From GCA-002708315 sp964460905 (GTDB taxonomy: Bacteria; Bacteroidota; Bacteroidia; Bacteroidales; F082), in assembly GCA_964460905.1 (NCBI GenBank), contig CAYWRM010000014.1:32021-96020 (forward strand): 64,000 bases of DNA, written 5' to 3'. A model generated the notes under the pieces. It was given only the letters and a program-made list of their open reading frames with translations. It was not told where the DNA came from and made no database searches. Made by a program: the position numbers and the translations under genes. Below are positions 9,301 through 17,483 of the stretch, in pieces (position 1 is the stretch's first letter; the number at the start of each line of letters is the position of its first letter).

Positions 9301-9513
9301 GAATGATTTTACCCCTTCATATCTTGGTTTACCATCAACAAAAGTTAAATAATCATTGGGTGTAAACTCTTTGTATGTTTCATTGTTTACTTTGCTACGA
9401 TGTTGGAGGTAATTGTCGAACATCTTTTTCCATGCCCGACTGTGGGTAGTTGCAGTTTTTGTAATAACACCATCCAGGTCAAATATTACAGCGTCAAATG
9501 CATTTTTAGTCAT
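6373..9513 (-). CDS. Beta-phosphoglucomutase / GH65 disaccharide phosphorylase fusion
   Basis: One 1046-residue polypeptide carries two enzymes. Residues 1 to about 245 are a HAD-family beta-phosphoglucomutase: FDLDGV with nucleophile D12 and acid/base D14, SSSKN near 138-141, GKPAPDIF at 171-178 and VVEDAVSG at 194-201. Residues from about 257 onward are a glycoside hydrolase family 65 phosphorylase with an N-terminal sandwich domain, HGEAYRGHIFWDEIF at 596-610 and MGPDEFHEHYPN at 741-752, where E745 is the likely general acid. A GH65 enzyme splits an alpha-glucobiose such as maltose, trehalose or kojibiose with phosphate into glucose and beta-glucose 1-phosphate, and the mutase converts that to glucose 6-phosphate. 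The fusion would couple the two steps. The exact disaccharide is not determined. It lies 14 bases after the transporter gene. Confidence 0.9.
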   Translation of the reverse strand: MTKNAFDAVIFDLDGVITKTATTHSRAWKKMFDNYLQHRSKVNNETYKEFTPNDYLTFVDGKPRYEGVKSFLESRNINLPYGTPEDRTELETVCGLGNRKNEAFNEVLKKEGVEVYPSTVKLLEQLVKDNIRIGVASSSKNAKSVLKAAGLMHFIETRVDGVVSAEMGLNGKPAPDIFLTAAQNLGVDINRSIVVEDAVSGVQAGKNGNFGLVLGLAREDNNEALKANGADIVVNDLEEITLKEINNWFTHGIDDDNWEISYNNYDPASEKSREALLTVGNGYFGTRGAMEETSANNSNYPATYIAGLYNRLITNVAGKDIENEDFVAAPNWLSLNFKIDAEPWFDPNIKKADQISRVLHFRNGLLTRRMIITDNDGRKTLVESFRIASMANPHQAAIKYNITPLNYSGQLSISSKLDGTIKNEGVNRYKDLKSKHLQPVDQGGKEDTSWLIVRTSQSNIKIAEAAKLRIISNDKIVTDKYGVTTDDGIVYTYIDQQAEINQTVTVEKLVTIYDSNNFKDEVKQKALDELSKMQSFDSLLEESSSAWDAIWDKTDIKLSGDRIAQKLLRLHIYHLIVSASPHNKTIDASITARGLHGEAYRGHIFWDEIFILPFYDIHFPETAKSMLMYRYKRLNKAREYAAEYGYQGAMFPWQSGSDGREETQIMHLNPVSGEWGDDYSSLQRHVSLAIAYNIWQYFNITNDIEFIENYGAEMYLEICRFWESKANFNPKIDRYSIDNVMGPDEFHEHYPNTSDGGLSDNAYTNIMTVWMLSKAPKLLATMSNTSKEKLTNKIGFHNDELEHWLDIQNSINLIINDEGIIAQYRGYFELKELDWDYYKNKYADIHRMDRLLKAEGKSADDYKVAKQADTLMTFYNLEDEEVNNILGNLKYNLPVDYLQKNLNYYLKRTSHGSTLSRVVHSQLANIIDDKKLSWNLYKDALTSDYNDIQGGTTAEGIHAGVMAGTIMIAISAFAGVDLRGDLIKVQPNMPEHWEKIEFSLVFKGTNYQFIISNKSVKIITNADTETMVFGKKHTIKKGEKFIVKRD

Positions 9514-9527
9514 TATAATAGCTTGAT

Positions 9528-10814
9528 TTATAGTTTATCGTTAATAAAAAATGTACTTATAGCACCAAATATCATTAGCACACCAGCCATGTAGATTGAC
9601 AATAAGGGATCGCCACCAAATGCATATTTTAATATTAGTCCTCCAAAAATTCCATTTACAATTTGCGGTATGGTTATCGACATGTTAAATAAACCCATGA
9701 ACATACCCATTTTCTTAGGAGGTAGTGAATTTGCAAGCATGGCATATGGCATTGCCAGAATGCTACCCCATGCAACACCAATTCCGATCATGGGTAATAC
9801 TAATAATTGGTAGTTTGGAATTATTGCAAATGAAAGAAATCCTATGCCTCCTAATATTAAGGCAATAATGTGAGTATTTTTTCGACCAATTTTATTAGCT
9901 ATTTTAGGTAATGAAAGGGCTATCATAGCACTAACACCATTGTACACACCAAATAGTATCCCTACCCAGTTTGCAGCTTCTTTAAAATCGGCAGAATTTG
10001 GGTCAGTAGTTCCAAAAAAGTGTTGGGCTACAGTGGGAGTAGTATATACCCACATTGAAAACAGTGCAAACCATGAAAAGAACTGAACAATTAATAACTG
10101 CCACATTTTTTTTGGAATCTGAAACTTCTCTTTTTCAACACTATCTTTTTTATCATCATCATAAAACTCAGGTGGATATTCCTTTGTTGAGGTTACTGTC
10201 CAGATTATTGAAGAGATTAGCACAAAAGCTCCAAAATAAAATGAATAAGTAACATTATCGGGAACAAGACCATTAGCTGCTTCTTTTGAAACACCAAACC
10301 AGTTACCCAGCATATAAGGTAGCCAGGAGCCCACAACTGCGCCAATGCCAATAAGGAGTGTTTGCATTGAAAACCCAAGTGCATGTTGCTCGTCGGGTAA
10401 CTTATCTGCTACTAAGGCTCTAAATGGTTCCATGCTAATATTTATAGAAGCATCCATTATCATAAGCATTCCTCCTCCAATAAACATAGGAGCAATTGCT
10501 GTTGCAAAATGTGGAGCATTTGGCATTAATATTAGTGCAGTGCTCGTGAGTAAAGCGCCAGCTAAAAAATAAGGGCGTCTTCTTCCTAGCTTGTTCCAGG
10601 TTCGGTCGCTGAAATATCCAATTATAGGTTGAACAATCATACCTGTAATTGGGGCTACTAGCCAAAACCAGCTAAGGTGGTGGACGTCAGCTCCAAATGT
10701 TAGTAATATGCTGGATGCATTTGCATTCTGTAGGGCAAAACCAAATTGGATTCCCAGGAATCCAAAACTCATGTTCCATATTTGCCAAAAACTTAATCGT
10801 GGTTTTTTATTCAT
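9528..10814 (-). CDS. MFS disaccharide transporter, SLC45/GPH-like
   Basis: This 428-residue inner-membrane protein has about 12 hydrophobic segments. The signature SDRTWNKLGRRRPYFLAGA after the second segment is typical of SLC45-type sucrose/maltose cation symporters and related major-facilitator proteins. It is the first gene of the operon with the GH65 phosphorylase fusion (14 bases downstream) and the P-loop kinase, so it probably imports the disaccharide the phosphorylase cleaves. The start is an ATG. The upstream 165 bases are shared with a divergent gene and contain an AAACGTTT palindrome that might be an operator. Confidence 0.86.
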   Translation of the reverse strand: MNKKPRLSFWQIWNMSFGFLGIQFGFALQNANASSILLTFGADVHHLSWFWLVAPITGMIVQPIIGYFSDRTWNKLGRRRPYFLAGALLTSTALILMPNAPHFATAIAPMFIGGGMLMIMDASINISMEPFRALVADKLPDEQHALGFSMQTLLIGIGAVVGSWLPYMLGNWFGVSKEAANGLVPDNVTYSFYFGAFVLISSIIWTVTSTKEYPPEFYDDDKKDSVEKEKFQIPKKMWQLLIVQFFSWFALFSMWVYTTPTVAQHFFGTTDPNSADFKEAANWVGILFGVYNGVSAMIALSLPKIANKIGRKNTHIIALILGGIGFLSFAIIPNYQLLVLPMIGIGVAWGSILAMPYAMLANSLPPKKMGMFMGLFNMSITIPQIVNGIFGGLILKYAFGGDPLLSIYMAGVLMIFGAISTFFINDKL

Positions 10815-10931
10815 TATGATGATTTTAATGGCATCTAAAATAATATTTATATTAATATAATAGATGTTTTGGCTGTCTATATGGAAAAAATTATATTTTT
10901 AGCCTAGACTTTTTATAATTGTTATTAATTA

Positions 10932-10939
10932 AAACGTTT
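10932..10939. promoter_or_regulatory. Possible operator-like palindrome AAACGTTT
   Basis: An 8-base perfect palindrome centred on CG lies between the divergent disaccharide operon and the DUF481-like gene. LacI-family regulators often bind CG-centred sites of this kind, but no such regulator is in the window and the arms do not extend further. It may be chance. Confidence 0.25.
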
Positions 10940-10952
10940 GCGCTATTATTTT

Positions 10953-10960
10953 TACTTTTG
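10953..10960 (+). promoter_or_regulatory. -7 promoter element of the DUF481-like gene
   Basis: TACTTTTG matches TAnnTTTG. The start codon at 10980 is 19 bases downstream. An upstream in-frame TTG at 10938 lies before this promoter, which argues for the ATG at 10980. Confidence 0.5.
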
Positions 10961-10979
10961 CAAAAAGTTTGAATTGCTA

Positions 10980-12014
10980 ATGAATTTAATATTTCAAAGA
11001 TCAATTTTAGTGGCTGTTATTGTCCTAATTGGACTGTCATCATATGCGCAAAAAACAGATACAATAATTCATGTGAATGGGAATGTATTGTTGGGTGAGA
11101 TAAAAAAACTTGATAATGGTATTGTTACATTTAAAATGGACGGTATGGGTACTATTAAGTTTGAAATTGATAAAATCAATACATTTAGTTCAAATAAGAG
11201 TTTTCAGATTATTATCAAAAGTGGTATGCAATATTACGGGTCATTTGATACTTCTTCCATGAGTCGTATGGTTAAAATTAATTTGATTAATGGAAGTGAG
11301 GTTGTTCCAATAGAGAATTTAGTAGAATTGTATCCAATTAAAAAGAATTTTTGGTTAAGAACAAGTGGAGTCTTTAGTTTGGGTTTTAATTTTTCAAAAG
11401 GTAGCGGTATTGCTAATTTAACTTCATCAGGTAAATTGGATTATAGAAACAAGAAATCATATACAATACTAAACTGGACTGAAAATTCAACAATACAATC
11501 GGATACAATTACTTCCAATAATTCTGAACTTTCTATTAATTTTCAAAGAAACATAATTCGGAAATGGTATTTTGGATTAAATACCGAAGTAAGTTCTAAT
11601 ACTGAGTTAGGTCTTGACTTACGTGTTCTTGCAGGAGTTTCAATTAATAATTATTTAGTTCAAAATTACCATAATCGATTGTATTTGTCGTTGGGTACTA
11701 GTGGTAACAGAGAATGGGAAGCAGGAAACGATACAGCAACAAATAATCTGGAAGGGTTATTAGGAGTACATTACCATTTTTTTAAATATACTGATCCGGA
11801 AATAAATATTACAACTTATATAAATTCATATCCAAATTTTACAACTATGGGGAGATGGAGGGTTAATTATTCGTTGGACGCCATGATTGAAATAATTAAT
11901 GATTTTAGTGTGGGAATAAATTTTTATTACAATTACGATAGTAAACTTGTTTCTGATAATGCTTCAACAAATGATTACGGTATAACGACAACTTTTAGTT
12001 ATTCGTTTCATTAA
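10980..12014 (+). CDS. DUF481-like outer-membrane beta-barrel protein
   Basis: The protein has 344 residues from the ATG at 10980, which begins a clear signal peptide (hydrophobic core ILVAVIVLIGLSS, then YAQ). The reading frame is open 14 codons further upstream, but those codons overlap the promoter. Residues of about 25-110 look like a small beta-rich domain (HVNGNVLLGEIKKLDNG). The rest is a series of amphipathic strands such as SLGFNFSKGSG and YFGLNTEVSSNTELGLDLRV ending in TTTFSYSFH, with a terminal aromatic-polar pattern typical of outer-membrane barrels. The strand pattern fits the DUF481 family; the function is unknown. It is followed closely by rnpA. Confidence 0.7.
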   Translation: MNLIFQRSILVAVIVLIGLSSYAQKTDTIIHVNGNVLLGEIKKLDNGIVTFKMDGMGTIKFEIDKINTFSSNKSFQIIIKSGMQYYGSFDTSSMSRMVKINLINGSEVVPIENLVELYPIKKNFWLRTSGVFSLGFNFSKGSGIANLTSSGKLDYRNKKSYTILNWTENSTIQSDTITSNNSELSINFQRNIIRKWYFGLNTEVSSNTELGLDLRVLAGVSINNYLVQNYHNRLYLSLGTSGNREWEAGNDTATNNLEGLLGVHYHFFKYTDPEINITTYINSYPNFTTMGRWRVNYSLDAMIEIINDFSVGINFYYNYDSKLVSDNASTNDYGITTTFSYSFH

Positions 12015-12035
12015 TGTTGTTTTTAAACTTTCAAC

Positions 12036-12431
12036 GTGAAGAATACTTTTAAAAAACCTGAGCGATTGCATAGTAAACTGCTAATTGGCAAGTTGTTTGA
12101 TGAAGGGAAATCCTTTTTCAATTATCCTTTTAGGGTTACATTTCTTCATATGGATAGAAGTGAAGGTCCTCCGGCTCAGGTTTTGATTTCTGCCTCTAAA
12201 AGAAATTTTAAATCTGCTGTAGACAGAAATAAAATAAAGCGCCTTACGAGAGAATCATATCGTATAAATAAGCATATTGTTTGGGACTATTTCGAAGACA
12301 AACCAAATGATCAATTGTTAATCAGTTTGGTATATACAGGCAAAACTATTGTCACGTATTCAGAGATAGAACGGAAATTAATTCTAATTTTGCACAGCTT
12401 AATTGAAAAGTATGAAAGTAGTAGTAGGTAA
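12036..12431 (+). CDS. rnpA: Ribonuclease P protein component
   Basis: This 131-residue basic protein is the protein partner of the RNase P ribozyme in 5' maturation of tRNA. The signature ASKRNFKSAVDRNKIKRLTRE (the family RNR-type motif) spans about residues 50-71. It starts at GTG (12036) and ends inside the following yidD gene, with a 20-base overlap if yidD starts at 12412. The rnpA-yidD order is common in bacteria; the usual neighbours rpmH and yidC are absent here. Confidence 0.94.
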   Translation: MKNTFKKPERLHSKLLIGKLFDEGKSFFNYPFRVTFLHMDRSEGPPAQVLISASKRNFKSAVDRNKIKRLTRESYRINKHIVWDYFEDKPNDQLLISLVYTGKTIVTYSEIERKLILILHSLIEKYESSSR

Positions 12432-12633
12432 GTTTTTTATTTTGCTGATTCGAATTTACCAATATACGCTTTCTCCCTTTATCGGAAGGTCGTGTAGGTA
12501 CACTCCAACATGCTCAACTTATAGTGTTGATGCCATTAAAAAGTATGGTCCATTTAAAGGAGGATGGCTTGCAATTAAGCGGATTAGTTCATGTAACCCA
12601 TGGGGTGGGAGTGGATGGGATCCGGTTCCATAA
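12412..12633 (+). CDS. yidD: Membrane protein insertion efficiency factor YidD
   Basis: This 73-residue protein has an N-terminal hydrophobic or amphipathic stretch (VGKFFILLIRIYQYTLSPF) and the family motif CRYTPTCSTYSVDAIKKYG followed by GGWLAIKRISSCNPWG. YidD helps insertion of membrane proteins at the YidC site. The ATG at 12412 is preferred to the in-frame TTG at 12403. The gene overlaps the end of rnpA and probably depends on its translation. Confidence 0.94.
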   Translation: MKVVVGKFFILLIRIYQYTLSPFIGRSCRYTPTCSTYSVDAIKKYGPFKGGWLAIKRISSCNPWGGSGWDPVP

Positions 12634-12644
12634 AATATTACATT

Positions 12645-14312
12645 ATGAAGAATAGATTCTCCTTACAGATACTAGTATTTCTTATTGCTGTTTTTAGCTT
12701 CTCAGAGCTTTGGTCGCAGGATCAGAATAATTTTGAGCTGTCTAAAAACCTTGAAATATATGCTGATATAATGCGTCAGCTAAACCTTAATTATGCTGAT
12801 GATATAAAGCCTGGTGAATTAAGTGTAACAGCCATCGATGCTATGCTTGCAAAACTTGACCCTTACACTGTTTATGTGCCTGAATCCAGAAGAGAAGATT
12901 TTGAACTTATGACTAGAGGTGAGTATGGTGGAATTGGTTCTTTAATTCAGAAACATGGCGATTACGTTGTTATTTCTGAACCATATGAAAATTTTCCAGC
13001 TCAAAAAGTTGGTTTAAAAGCGGGAGATGAAATACATGCTATTAATGGAGAATCAGCAGAAGGTAAGACTAGTTCTGAAGTAAGTGAGAAACTGAAAGGA
13101 ACACCCGGAACATCTTTTACTTTAACAGTTAAACGGTATGGTGATACAGCTACTAGCGATTTTGAAATTGTAAGGGAAAAGATTAAAATTCCAAATATTC
13201 CATATTTCGGAATTGTAGTTGACGACATAGGCTATATTAATTTACTACAGTTTAATCCAAAGTCGGCAAACGATGTTAAAAATGCTTTCTCAAAGTTAGT
13301 CTCCGAGAATAATCTTAAAGGTATTATCCTTGATTTACGCGGAAATGGAGGTGGTTTGCTCAATGAGGCAGTTGATATTGTGAATATTTTTGTACCAAAG
13401 AATAAAATAATTGTAACTACAAAAGGTAAATTAAGTGCAAATACTCATGTGCATCGTACTCGTAACTCCGGTGTTGATACAAAAATTCCACTTGTTGTGT
13501 TAGTTAATAGTAATAGTGCTTCTGCTTCGGAGATAGTTGCCGGAGCCATTCAGGATATGGACAGGGGGGTTGTTGTGGGTGAAAAAACATTTGGTAAAGG
13601 TTTGGTTCAGAATGTTCTGGATTTACCTTATAATTCAAAAATGAAACTTACAGTTGCTAAATATTATATCCCAAGTGGCAGATGCATACAGAAGATTGAT
13701 TATTTTGATGATGTTGTAAGGGATAGCCTTGGTAATGTGCCTGATTCTACATTACAAGTGTTTAGTACTATTGGAGGCAGGATTGTTTATGACAAGGGTG
13801 GTATAGAACCTGATATTGTTATAGATGGAAGAAATTTTAGCCAGATAAGTGGCGATCTTTATGCTCAAAATTATCTTTTTAACTTTGCTAGTGATTTTGT
13901 TTTGAAGAATGACTCTATTGCTTCTCCAAAGGAGTTCGTAATTACGGATTCTGTTTTTGCAGATTTTAAAAAATATGTTGAAGATCAAGGATTTGATTAT
14001 GAAACGGAAACTGAGATTCTTCTTGACAGACTGAGGGCTAGCTCTGAGAGGGAGGATTATAAAGATGCTCTTGAGCAAACACTTAACTCATTAAATAACG
14101 AAATTATTCTTGAGAAGAAAAAAGATATTGATAAAAATAGATCAGAGATTGAAGAAATGCTCAAAATGGAAATAATAGCTAGATATTTTTACCAAAAGGG
14201 TAAAATAGAAGCATCACTTATTAATGATCCTGAAATTAAGGAGGCCATTAAAATTATTAGCGATGGCTCATTGTATTCATCTATTCTTGATGGATCTTAT
14301 GTCAATCAATAA
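12645..14312 (+). CDS. S41 family C-terminal processing peptidase
   Basis: The protein has 555 residues from the ATG at 12645, 11 bases after yidD, starting a signal peptide (LQILVFLIAVFSFSELWSQ). A PDZ domain covers about residues 95-165 (GEYGGIGSLI, GLKAGDEIHAINGE). The S41 protease core has NSNSASASEIVAGA with catalytic S293 and TFGKG with the general base K318, 25 residues apart as in tail-specific proteases. The C-terminal part from about 400 is helical and charged. It would act in the periplasm on C-termini of exported proteins. The frame is open further upstream into yidD, but that stretch is shadow sequence. Confidence 0.93.
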   Translation: MKNRFSLQILVFLIAVFSFSELWSQDQNNFELSKNLEIYADIMRQLNLNYADDIKPGELSVTAIDAMLAKLDPYTVYVPESRREDFELMTRGEYGGIGSLIQKHGDYVVISEPYENFPAQKVGLKAGDEIHAINGESAEGKTSSEVSEKLKGTPGTSFTLTVKRYGDTATSDFEIVREKIKIPNIPYFGIVVDDIGYINLLQFNPKSANDVKNAFSKLVSENNLKGIILDLRGNGGGLLNEAVDIVNIFVPKNKIIVTTKGKLSANTHVHRTRNSGVDTKIPLVVLVNSNSASASEIVAGAIQDMDRGVVVGEKTFGKGLVQNVLDLPYNSKMKLTVAKYYIPSGRCIQKIDYFDDVVRDSLGNVPDSTLQVFSTIGGRIVYDKGGIEPDIVIDGRNFSQISGDLYAQNYLFNFASDFVLKNDSIASPKEFVITDSVFADFKKYVEDQGFDYETETEILLDRLRASSEREDYKDALEQTLNSLNNEIILEKKKDIDKNRSEIEEMLKMEIIARYFYQKGKIEASLINDPEIKEAIKIISDGSLYSSILDGSYVNQ

Positions 14313-14335
14313 AATAAAATTGTTGAGATAGGTTT

Positions 14336-16018
14336 ATGGTAAACTCAGGAACAAATATTCACTCATGGGCTTATACAATAACACTTATGTTATTGGCAGC
14401 AAGTATTCCGCTCTCAAAATTTACCATGAGCATTACCGAGTTTATGTTACTTGGGCTGTGGCTTTGGTCCGGATTTTCCTTTAGCGTTAGCTATAGGTTT
14501 TTTAAGCTGGGAGGATTCTTTAAAGGTTTAATTCATCTGGTTGGTTATATCTTTTCTTTAGCATATAATAACCTGATTGATAAATTTACTCTATTTTTTA
14601 GAAATAAACCGGCTTTTATTTTCACCCTTATATATTTTGTTCATATTATCGGCGTACTATATACTTCTGACTTGAATTATGCTTTAAAAGATTTAAGAGT
14701 CAAATTACCCCTACTACTTTTACCAATAATTATTTCAACAATGGAGAAAATCAATTCTCGGCGATTCAGGTCGTTAATGATTGGTTATTCGCTTGCCGTA
14801 TTAGTAAGTACCATTGTTAGTGCATTTATTTTGCTTACTGATTCATATGTGGATATTAGAGATATTTCGCCATTTATTTCTCCCATACGCCTTGGGTTAA
14901 ATGTGAGCTTTGGCTTTTTTACCATGATCTATTTTATTTTTCATGAGAAGAAATTTGCTTTTTGGCAAACTGTGAGTTTTGCTTTAATTGCACTTTGGTT
15001 TTTGACATTTCTATTCCTATTGGAAGCTATAACTAGTATTGTTGTTATACTTATTGTAAGCATTGGATACTTGTTTTGGAGATTAATTAGTACAATGGTA
15101 GTGTGGAAAAAATTTGTATTACTTACATTGGCCATTTTGTTGCCATTAATATTTTTTATTAAGGTAAACAATATAATTAATGATGCTACAACAGTACCTG
15201 ATATTGATTTTAGCAAACTTGATAAAGTTTCAGCGCAAGGAAATCCCTACATACATGATACTTTAGATTTGCAAATAGAAGATGGAAAACGTGTTGGTTT
15301 GTATTTGTGCTATGGCGAAATGAAAACTGAATGGAATAAGCGAAGTGATATTGATTATGATGGAAAAGCAAAAGAAGGCCAGCATATTAGTGCCACTTTA
15401 ATTCGATATTTAACATCTAAAGATTTGCGAAAGGATGCTGAAGGGGTTAGGGCCTTAACTGATGAGGATGTGTACATGATTGAGAATGGGCTTGCAAATT
15501 ATAATTATACCAGGAAGCCTGGTTTGCATACAAGAATATTAAAGGTGATTAAGGGTTATGAAGTTTATCAATTAACGGGCAATCCAAGTGGTAGCTCAGT
15601 GATGCAAAGATTAGAATATTTGAAGGCATCAACAATTATTATAAGCGATAACTTCTTAATAGGTGTTGGTACAGGTGATCTGGAAGATGCATTTAATGAG
15701 CAATTTACTGATATGAATTCAGCACTTGAGAATCAATATAGGTATCACGCACATAATCAGTTTTTTGGCATTTTTGTGGCATTGGGATTATTTGGGTTTG
15801 TTATTTTTATTTTGGGTTTATTTTATCCTGCCATAATATTATCAGGGTTTAAGGATTATTACTTTAGCATTTTCTTTTTAATAATGATAATTTCAATGTT
15901 TTCTGACGATACATTAGAAACACAGGCCGGTGTAACATTATTTGCCTTTTTCTATTCGCTTCTTTTATTTGGTCGAAAACATGGAGATAATATGCCGGCT
16001 GGGGTAAGTAATGATTGA
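14336..16018 (+). CDS. O-antigen ligase-like polytopic membrane protein
   Basis: This 560-residue protein has around ten to twelve hydrophobic segments and a large hydrophilic loop at about residues 285-440 before the last membrane segments, the arrangement of Wzy_C/O-antigen ligase proteins. RLEYLKASTIIISDNFLIGVG followed by HAHNQFFGIFVALG is the conserved part of that family. It probably joins or polymerises an undecaprenyl-linked glycan at the periplasmic face. No other surface-polysaccharide genes are adjacent, so the substrate is unknown. The ATG is 23 bases after the S41 peptidase stop. Confidence 0.8.
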   Translation: MVNSGTNIHSWAYTITLMLLAASIPLSKFTMSITEFMLLGLWLWSGFSFSVSYRFFKLGGFFKGLIHLVGYIFSLAYNNLIDKFTLFFRNKPAFIFTLIYFVHIIGVLYTSDLNYALKDLRVKLPLLLLPIIISTMEKINSRRFRSLMIGYSLAVLVSTIVSAFILLTDSYVDIRDISPFISPIRLGLNVSFGFFTMIYFIFHEKKFAFWQTVSFALIALWFLTFLFLLEAITSIVVILIVSIGYLFWRLISTMVVWKKFVLLTLAILLPLIFFIKVNNIINDATTVPDIDFSKLDKVSAQGNPYIHDTLDLQIEDGKRVGLYLCYGEMKTEWNKRSDIDYDGKAKEGQHISATLIRYLTSKDLRKDAEGVRALTDEDVYMIENGLANYNYTRKPGLHTRILKVIKGYEVYQLTGNPSGSSVMQRLEYLKASTIIISDNFLIGVGTGDLEDAFNEQFTDMNSALENQYRYHAHNQFFGIFVALGLFGFVIFILGLFYPAIILSGFKDYYFSIFFLIMIISMFSDDTLETQAGVTLFAFFYSLLLFGRKHGDNMPAGVSND

Positions 16019-16044
16019 TACTCAATTATTTTATATTTTAGCAC

Positions 16045-16053
16045 GTAAATTTT
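16045..16053 (+). promoter_or_regulatory. -7-like promoter element of cdd
   Basis: TAAATTTTG is a one-base-longer variant of TAnnTTTG. The ATG of cdd starts six bases after it, so a transcript from here would have almost no leader. No -33 element is visible. Confidence 0.35.
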
Positions 16054-16059
16054 GTATAG

Positions 16060-16557
16060 ATGAGAATTAAGAAAATTGATATCCGTATTGAGGAATATGA
16101 TAAAGATGAAGAGTTATCAGCAGCAGACTCTAAGCTTATTGATGAGGCAGCAATTGCTTTGGAAGGGTCGTATGCTCCCTACTCAGATTTTCATGTTGGA
16201 GCAGCATTGGTATTGGAAGATGGTCAAATAATAAGAGGTAGCAATCAGGAAAATGTTGCCTATCCTTCTGGTTTATGTGCCGAAAGAGTAGCATTGTTTT
16301 ATGCAAATTCCCAATATCCTGACAAGGCTGTTGTTGCGTTGGCAATTACAGCAAAAGCAGATAATTTTGTAAGTAATGATCCTGTGGCACCATGTGGTTC
16401 GTGTAGGCAGGTAATTGCTGAAACTGAGAAGAGGCAAAACAGCAAAATAAGGGTTATTATGAATGGTAATAACGGCCCCACTCGGATTGTTGACGGTGTT
16501 GAGAATTTGCTTCCCATGATGTTTCATGAAGAAAAATTAAAAAAACATAAGAAGTAG
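16060..16557 (+). CDS. cdd: Cytidine deaminase
   Basis: This 165-residue cytosolic zinc enzyme deaminates cytidine and deoxycytidine to uridine and deoxyuridine for pyrimidine salvage. The active site is complete: GLCAERVALF gives zinc ligand C73 and proton-shuttling E75, and PCGSCRQ gives C112 and C115. YSDFHVGAAL is the conserved substrate loop. It is longer than the roughly 130-residue homotetrameric form because of an N-terminal extension of about 25 residues, which is common in Bacteroidota. Confidence 0.95.
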   Translation: MRIKKIDIRIEEYDKDEELSAADSKLIDEAAIALEGSYAPYSDFHVGAALVLEDGQIIRGSNQENVAYPSGLCAERVALFYANSQYPDKAVVALAITAKADNFVSNDPVAPCGSCRQVIAETEKRQNSKIRVIMNGNNGPTRIVDGVENLLPMMFHEEKLKKHKK

Positions 16558-16604
16558 AAGGCATATTATTGTATTCAATAATGAATTAAGAAAAAAACTA
16601 AAAA

Positions 16605-17471
16605 ATGAAGAAAGTTTTAATATTTGTCGTGTTGTTTGCCTTTTTGGTAGGATTTAAAAATGATAAGCCTGCATATAGATTTTTTGATGCAGATGGAAAA
16701 AAGGCTAAATATAGTTCCATATTAAAGGAGACTGCTGATGCAGATGTTATATTTTTTGGTGAGCTACATAATAACCCTATTTGCCATTGGCTTCAATATG
16801 AATTAACAAAGGATCTTTATTTGCAGAGAAATGGAGATGTTGTTCTTGGAGCAGAAATGTTTGAAGCAGATAACCAGATGATAATGAATGAATATTTAAC
16901 TGGAGCGATAAGTTCAAAAAGTTACAATAAGGAGGCCCGGTTATGGCCAAATTATAAAACTGATTATGCTCCATTAGTTGACTTTGCAAAGGATAGCAAC
17001 CTGGTTTTTGTTGCAACAAATATACCGCGAAGGTATGCTTCAGTTGTTTATAAAAAAGGCTTTGAAGGACTTGATGAACTATCAGACGAAGCAAAATTAT
17101 ATATTGCTCCATTACCTGTTGAGTATGATGCTGAGGTTGCTTGTTATAAAAGTATGTTAGAGGGTATGGAAGGCATGGGAGCACATGTTACTGAAACCCT
17201 ACCTATGGCACAGGCTATAAAAGATGCTACAATGGCTTACAAAATTGCCGGATATCTGGATTCAGGTAAGCTCTTTATTCATTATAATGGCTCCTACCAT
17301 TCCGATAATTTTGAAGGAATTCTCTGGTATCTGAATAGGTACAGGTCAGGTTTGAAAATTGTTACTATTGCTTCAGTTGAACAACCTGATCTGAAAAATC
17401 TTGAAGAGGAATATTTGAATCGTGCAAATTACATATTAGTAATCCCCGAGGATATGACTAAAACACATTAA
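16605..17471 (+). CDS. ChaN-like (DUF399) exported protein
   Basis: This 288-residue protein has an N-terminal signal sequence (MKKVLIFVVLFAFLVGF) without a cysteine lipobox. The ChaN-family motif FFGELHNNPICHWLQYEL lies at about residues 48-65. GAEMFEADNQ and the later GSYHSDNFEGI motif near residue 229 also belong to this family. ChaN proteins are linked to haem or iron binding at the cell surface, but the biochemical role is not settled. It is convergent with infB, with a 12-base gap between the stop codons. Confidence 0.85.
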   Translation: MKKVLIFVVLFAFLVGFKNDKPAYRFFDADGKKAKYSSILKETADADVIFFGELHNNPICHWLQYELTKDLYLQRNGDVVLGAEMFEADNQMIMNEYLTGAISSKSYNKEARLWPNYKTDYAPLVDFAKDSNLVFVATNIPRRYASVVYKKGFEGLDELSDEAKLYIAPLPVEYDAEVACYKSMLEGMEGMGAHVTETLPMAQAIKDATMAYKIAGYLDSGKLFIHYNGSYHSDNFEGILWYLNRYRSGLKIVTIASVEQPDLKNLEEEYLNRANYILVIPEDMTKTH

Positions 17472-17483
17472 GCTTGGTAAATA

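Noticed and set aside
10938..10979. Upstream TTG start for the DUF481-like protein
   Set aside because: It lies before the -7 promoter element, and the ATG at 10980 begins a proper signal peptide.
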